The notes under the pieces are model-generated. The model was not told where the DNA came from, made no database searches, and saw nothing but the letters and a program-made list of their open reading frames with translations. Below are positions 12,824 through 16,242 of a stretch of DNA of 16,242 bases, in pieces. The position numbers and the translations under genes were made by a program. The first letter of the stretch is position 1. Each line of letters starts with the position of its first letter. The stretch lies in the NCBI GenBank assembly GCA_016937915.1, contig JAFGVR010000037.1, positions 1 to 16,242 of the forward strand. The letters run 5' to 3'. Source of the DNA: Campylobacterales bacterium. GTDB taxonomy: Bacteria > Campylobacterota > Campylobacteria > Campylobacterales > Sulfurimonadaceae.

Positions 12824-14754
12824 GCTGAGAGTTCAACCGTTTCATCTTTTAAACTATGAGTAGCTAGATGTTTAAAACCATCAAGTTTAACTGGTTTATC
12901 TTTTGGAGTTACAAAAACAACTACGCCATCATAGTTAAATCTATTTTTCACATCATCCAAAAACATAGTGCTAAACCCATCTTTTAAATTTGTAGCGAGT
13001 ATAAAATCGTAAGAGTTAAAATTTGGTTTTAAGTTGTTCGCATCACCTTGCCAAAACTCAACCCTATCTTTTACACCATCATAACCCAAAGTTTTTAGAG
13101 ATATTTTCTCCTCACAACACTCTATCACCTCACCATCTTTTAACTCAACACCCACATTTATAAACCTAGCAGAAAAATCAACCCCCTCAACCTCACTAAA
13201 AACCTTAGCAAGTTCATACGAGCCTCTACCGCATCCACAACCCATATCTAAAGCTTTGTTTTTGTTTTTGATATATCTAGATGCTACACCCACACACTCT
13301 TTTACAAACTCCCCATCAATGTACTGAGTTTTAAAGTTCTCCATCACCTCATCATCTTTGATACTGTTTAGATTTTTTGATACAACCTTTGCATCACTTA
13401 CAACATACCTAAACCCTGCGAACTGTGGAAAGTGTCTTCTAAAAGCGTAACGGGAGTATTTCATGATGAGATTTCCACTACTAGCCCACGATGAACCAAG
13501 GATGAGTGCGTGTTTATCATCAAATGTAGGAGTTGAGAAATCATCATAGGCTGGATGCACCTCAAAGCCATCAAACCCAAATATTGGGGTTCTGCTCCAC
13601 TGCCAAACATTTCCAACTACATCATAGATAACTTCACCCTCTTTTGTTTTAAAATCAAACCTCTCAACAGCAGTTGTTCCAAATCCATAAGCAAAGTTTT
13701 GGTTAGCATCTCTCTCATCAAACTCTAAAACATCCTCAAGACCTACACTCTCATATATAACTCTATACTCCGCTTCACTTGGCAAAGAGTACTCAACTGC
13801 ATCCTTTTCACTTTTATATCTAAGATACGCCATCGCTTCAAGTGCATTTACCTCAACTGGGTGATTTAGTGGCAGATCTATCACTTCACAAAGTGTTCTG
13901 TATTTAAAACCATCACCATCTTTTACCCAAAACACTGGATGCTTTGCATCTTTTATCTCTAAAAATTTTCTCCCCTCTGCATCCCAATACTCTTTATTTT
14001 CATATCCGCCATCTTTTACAAACTCCATAAATTCAGCATTACTTACAAGATACTTAGATGCCTTAAACTCCTTTACATCCTCCTCATAAACCCCATACTC
14101 ATTATCCCATCCATAAAGGTTATGGGTTTTATCTTTTCCAAGTTTTATATGAGTTGCACCAAAAGTTATAAGCTCGTTTTGTTTTGGCTCTGATGCAAAC
14201 TGTGGCAAAGTAAACTCTTTTACTTTTTTTGTAAACTCTAGTGGCATCTGGGTATGAAGTACAAGTGAAGTCTCTATGTGTATCCTCTCATGCTCTATCC
14301 CCATAAGCACTATCCACATAGCATCACTCTCTTTGATAGGCAAAGTTAAAGGGATATTCATGATAAGCTCATCAACAAGCTCTCTAACCTCATCTCTATA
14401 ACTTCTAACCTCTGATACTTTTGGCCAGTTGTAGTTTTTAGCGTTTAAGTCATCCCAAGCCATCTCATCTACCCCTATAGCAAAGATAGATTCAAACTCA
14501 GGGTTTATCCTTTTATCTATTATCCCCATATTAAAAAGTTTATTTATAAAAAATGTAGCAGTATGCCCAAAGTAAAATATCATAGGGTGGCGTGTTGGTT
14601 CAGACTTTTGATAATAAACCTCATCATCTTTTAAAACCTCAAATATTTTCTCAAACATATCGTAAGTGTTGTGAAAATACTCCCTTATCTCTTCTCTTTT
14701 TTTTAAAACATCTAAACCATCTAAAGTAACTGGATATCTACTAAAATCTGACAT
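12808..14754 (-). CDS. ovoA: OvoA, 5-histidylcysteine sulfoxide synthase / mercaptohistidine N-methyltransferase
   Basis: A 648-residue three-domain enzyme for the first and last steps of ovothiol A synthesis: O2-dependent coupling of cysteine to C5 of histidine, then methylation of the imidazole nitrogen. The DinB-like N-domain supplies the non-heme iron ligands: His64 in YFGHTATFF and the HX3HXE motif EHERIHIE (His155, His159, Glu161). A formylglycine-generating-enzyme-like domain follows (about 190-455), with LPSEAEYR near 324, GNVWQWSR (381-388), SSWASSG (421-427) and HFPQFAGFRY (441-450). The C-terminal methyltransferase (about 470-648) has the SAM motif ALDMGCGCGRGSYELA (501-516). The presence of that domain and the following PLP lyase separate it from the ergothioneine enzyme EgtB. 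The start ATG at 14754 is preceded by AAGG and a TATAAT box. The 3' end overlaps ovoB by 16 bp. Confidence 0.92.
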   Translation of the reverse strand: MSDFSRYPVTLDGLDVLKKREEIREYFHNTYDMFEKIFEVLKDDEVYYQKSEPTRHPMIFYFGHTATFFINKLFNMGIIDKRINPEFESIFAIGVDEMAWDDLNAKNYNWPKVSEVRSYRDEVRELVDELIMNIPLTLPIKESDAMWIVLMGIEHERIHIETSLVLHTQMPLEFTKKVKEFTLPQFASEPKQNELITFGATHIKLGKDKTHNLYGWDNEYGVYEEDVKEFKASKYLVSNAEFMEFVKDGGYENKEYWDAEGRKFLEIKDAKHPVFWVKDGDGFKYRTLCEVIDLPLNHPVEVNALEAMAYLRYKSEKDAVEYSLPSEAEYRVIYESVGLEDVLEFDERDANQNFAYGFGTTAVERFDFKTKEGEVIYDVVGNVWQWSRTPIFGFDGFEVHPAYDDFSTPTFDDKHALILGSSWASSGNLIMKYSRYAFRRHFPQFAGFRYVVSDAKVVSKNLNSIKDDEVMENFKTQYIDGEFVKECVGVASRYIKNKNKALDMGCGCGRGSYELAKVFSEVEGVDFSARFINVGVELKDGEVIECCEEKISLKTLGYDGVKDRVEFWQGDANNLKPNFNSYDFILATNLKDGFSTMFLDDVKNRFNYDGVVVFVTPKDKPVKLDGFKHLATHSLKDETVELSAWQMV

Positions 14755-14774
14755 ATACTAACCTTGTTTTTTGT

Positions 14775-14780
14775 TATAAT
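14775..14780 (+). promoter_or_regulatory. Candidate -10 box of nadK
   Basis: TATAAT preceded by TTGTTTTTTGT at 14764-14774, a T-rich upstream region typical of Campylobacterota promoters. The transcript would begin near 14787 and have a leader of about 40 bases before the nadK ATG at 14828. The matching -35 region would fall inside or next to the ovoA ribosome site, so the two divergent promoters overlap physically. Confidence 0.55.
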
Positions 14781-14781
14781 C

Positions 14782-14787
14782 ATTATA
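14782..14787 (-). promoter_or_regulatory. Candidate -10 box of the ovoA operon
   Basis: The minus strand reads TATAAT at 14787-14782, about 28 bases before the ovoA ATG (14754), giving an expected leader of roughly 20 bases with AAGG as ribosome site. It forms the right half of a perfect inverted repeat with the nadK -10 box; only base 14781 separates them. Confidence 0.55.
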
Positions 14788-14827
14788 TGAAAAACAATCA
14801 AAACAATATATTAAATAATGAACTAAA

Positions 14828-15679
14828 ATGAGTAAGAGTATAAAAAAAGTTGGGGTAGTTCTTAGACCATCTACACCTGAGTTAAAAACAGATTTTTATA
14901 AGATAAAAGAGATTTTTGAAAAAAACTCAATAGAGGTATATATAGATAGCATCAGTGGTGGGATGATAGATGTCATGGGGATGGATTTTGAAATTTTATG
15001 TAAAAACTGTGATATTTTACTAACACTTGGTGGGGATGGTACCCTGATATCTGCTGTTAGAAGATCATTTAATTATGATATACCCATACTTGGGGTTCAT
15101 GCAGGAAATCTTGGATTTTTAGCTGATCTTAGTTTAGATGAGCTAGATGAGTTTGTATCTTGTTTGGCAAATAAAAGATATAGGATAGAAAAAAGAGTTA
15201 TACTGCAAGTAACTATAGAAAATGATGATGAAGATTTGACTATATATGCTTTTAATGATGTGGTGTTAACTCGTCCATCTATCTCAAATATGATACATGT
15301 TCAAACACTTGTAAATTCACAATCTTTTAATACCTACTATGGAGATGGTGTTATAGTCTCAACTCCAACAGGTTCAACTGCTTATAATCTCTCAGCTGGT
15401 GGGCCTGTGCTATTTCCACTTACAAATGTTTTTGCACTAACACCCATCTGTCCACATTCACTTACACAACGACCAGTTGTACTTCCAGGTGAGTTTCCCA
15501 TAGAGATGAAAACTCCAGAAGAGAGAGCACTTATAATCATAGATGGGCAAGATATGCATGAACTTAAAAAAGGTAAAAGTGTACATATAAAACTTGCTTC
15601 AAAAATGGTTCAATTAGTTCACAAAGAGGAGTTTAACTATTTTGATACTCTAAAAGAGAAACTAAACTGGGGTGAATAG
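14828..15679 (+). CDS. nadK: NAD kinase
   Basis: A 283-residue ATP (or polyphosphate)-dependent NAD kinase that makes NADP in the cytoplasm, normal in length for bacteria. The catalytic LTLGGDGT motif (65-72) holds the general-base Asp. LGVHAGNLGFLADL (88-101) and the NE/D-type FNDVVLTRP (142-150) bind NAD, and the long conserved block YGDGVIVSTPTGSTAYNLSA (171-190) completes the active site. All motifs are intact. The ATG has no obvious Shine-Dalgarno (AATGAACTAAAATG); no earlier in-frame start is apparent, and the protein begins with the expected first beta-strand (KKVGVVLRP). It is divergent from ovoA and 6 bp upstream of the laccase-domain gene. NADP supply could support reduction of the ovothiol disulfide next door, but that link is only contextual. 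Confidence 0.96.
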   Translation: MSKSIKKVGVVLRPSTPELKTDFYKIKEIFEKNSIEVYIDSISGGMIDVMGMDFEILCKNCDILLTLGGDGTLISAVRRSFNYDIPILGVHAGNLGFLADLSLDELDEFVSCLANKRYRIEKRVILQVTIENDDEDLTIYAFNDVVLTRPSISNMIHVQTLVNSQSFNTYYGDGVIVSTPTGSTAYNLSAGGPVLFPLTNVFALTPICPHSLTQRPVVLPGEFPIEMKTPEERALIIIDGQDMHELKKGKSVHIKLASKMVQLVHKEEFNYFDTLKEKLNWGE

Positions 15680-15685
15680 ATTTAG

Positions 15686-16242
15686 ATGGAAAATATAATT
15701 TTTAGTTTTACAACGAAAAATGATGGAAATCTAGCTTTTCATGTAGGTGATGATGAACATAGTGTAGATGCCAACCATGAAAAACTAGCACAAAAATTAG
15801 GTTATGATAAAAACTCTCTAGTTCACATGAAACAGATCCACTCCAATATAGTTCATGTTGTAGATGAAAATGATAACTATAAAAATCCACCAACTTGTGA
15901 TGCACTCATAACAGATAAGATAAATACTCCACTTATGGTGATGGTAGCTGATTGTACCCCAATCATATTTTATGATGCTACAAAAAAAGTTATAGCAGTA
16001 GCTCACGCTGGAAGGCAAGGTGCTTTTAAAAATATAGTAAAAAATGTTATAGATAGATTTAAAGATCTATATAAAAGCAAACCTGAAGATATATCTGTTA
16101 AGCTAGGCACTGCTATTTGTTGTGATTGCTATGAGGTTGGATCTGAGATATATGATGAAGCGATGATTTTAAATTTAGATTATGGATTAAAAAAACAAAA
16201 TGGTAGATACTATCTTGATATCACAAAGATTTTAAAACAACA
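15686..16242 (+). CDS. pgeF: PgeF/YlmD-type laccase-domain protein, purine nucleoside phosphorylase family (partial, 3' end missing)
   Basis: The first 185 codons of a multicopper-polyphenol-oxidase-like (laccase-domain) protein; the gene runs off the window with perhaps 50-60 codons to go. Members such as YlmD, YfiH and human FAMIN/LACC1 act on purine nucleosides (phosphorolysis, deamination) rather than as true laccases, and PgeF also has a proposed role in peptidoglycan editing. The zinc or active-site His-Cys-His set is visible: His52 in HMKQIHSN, Cys90 in VADCTPI and His107 in AHAGRQGAF, plus Cys residues in AICCDCYEVG (154-162). The family's usual AHAGWRG reads AHAGRQG here. The ATG at 15686 follows the nadK stop by 6 bp with a GGGGTGA purine run upstream, so the two genes form an operon. 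Confidence 0.9.
   Translation, partial: MENIIFSFTTKNDGNLAFHVGDDEHSVDANHEKLAQKLGYDKNSLVHMKQIHSNIVHVVDENDNYKNPPTCDALITDKINTPLMVMVADCTPIIFYDATKKVIAVAHAGRQGAFKNIVKNVIDRFKDLYKSKPEDISVKLGTAICCDCYEVGSEIYDEAMILNLDYGLKKQNGRYYLDITKILKQ

Noticed and set aside
15708..16018. Minus-strand open frames rich in His and Tyr at the right end
   Set aside because: They are antisense to the partial laccase-domain gene, whose His-Cys-His residues are intact.

Overview
The window comes from a low-GC, AT-codon-rich genome (about one third G+C by eye). Gene content and protein style suggest a Campylobacterota (epsilonproteobacterial) organism, perhaps a Sulfurimonas- or Arcobacter-type bacterium. This placement is inference: there is no rRNA gene, and no search was possible.

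Left part (1-10388, all minus strand, read right to left): a long tight gene cluster. It starts at a GTG codon at 10388 with an AAA-ATPase-like/PD-(D/E)XK nuclease-family protein. That gene is coupled by a 4-bp overlap to a 1490-residue secreted protein, with a lamin-tail-like N-terminus, a DUF11-like domain, a parallel beta-helix and an MshQ-like C-terminus. An orphan antitoxin-like gene follows, then four prepilin-like proteins in a row with touching or overlapping ends, a GspL/MshI-like inner-membrane protein (PilM-like actin fold, one membrane helix, PilN-like coiled coil), and the start of a PilO/MshJ-like protein that leaves the window. Together this reads as half of an MSHA-type type IV pilus or pseudopilus assembly locus: inner-membrane platform, minor pilins that initiate or cap the fibre, and a giant fibre-associated or tip adhesin. 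The secretin, ATPases, platform protein, major pilin and prepilin peptidase are not here.

Middle (10389-10961): a divergent promoter region and a plus-strand gene for a 150-residue protein of unknown function with a very strong ribosome binding site.

Right-middle (10962-14754, minus strand): a four-gene operon with overlapping ends, ovoA - ovoB-type PLP lyase - 94-residue unknown - YhbP-like flavin/PNPOx-fold protein. The first two genes make ovothiol A, a thiol-histidine antioxidant, from histidine and cysteine. OvoA performs the oxidative C-S coupling and, through its C-terminal domain, the N-methylation; the PLP enzyme cleaves the sulfoxide. The last two genes are candidate accessory members.

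Right end (14755-16242, plus strand): a short divergent intergenic region with two TATAAT boxes arranged as a perfect palindrome, then nadK (NAD kinase) and, 6 bases later, the first 185 codons of a PgeF/YlmD-type laccase-domain protein that runs off the end.

A separate signal lies across the whole window: the 7-mer TAGATGC (reverse GCATCTA) occurs about two dozen times, far above the base-composition expectation, on both strands and mostly inside genes. No tRNA, rRNA, CRISPR array or insertion sequence was seen, and no gap without a gene exceeds 300 bases.
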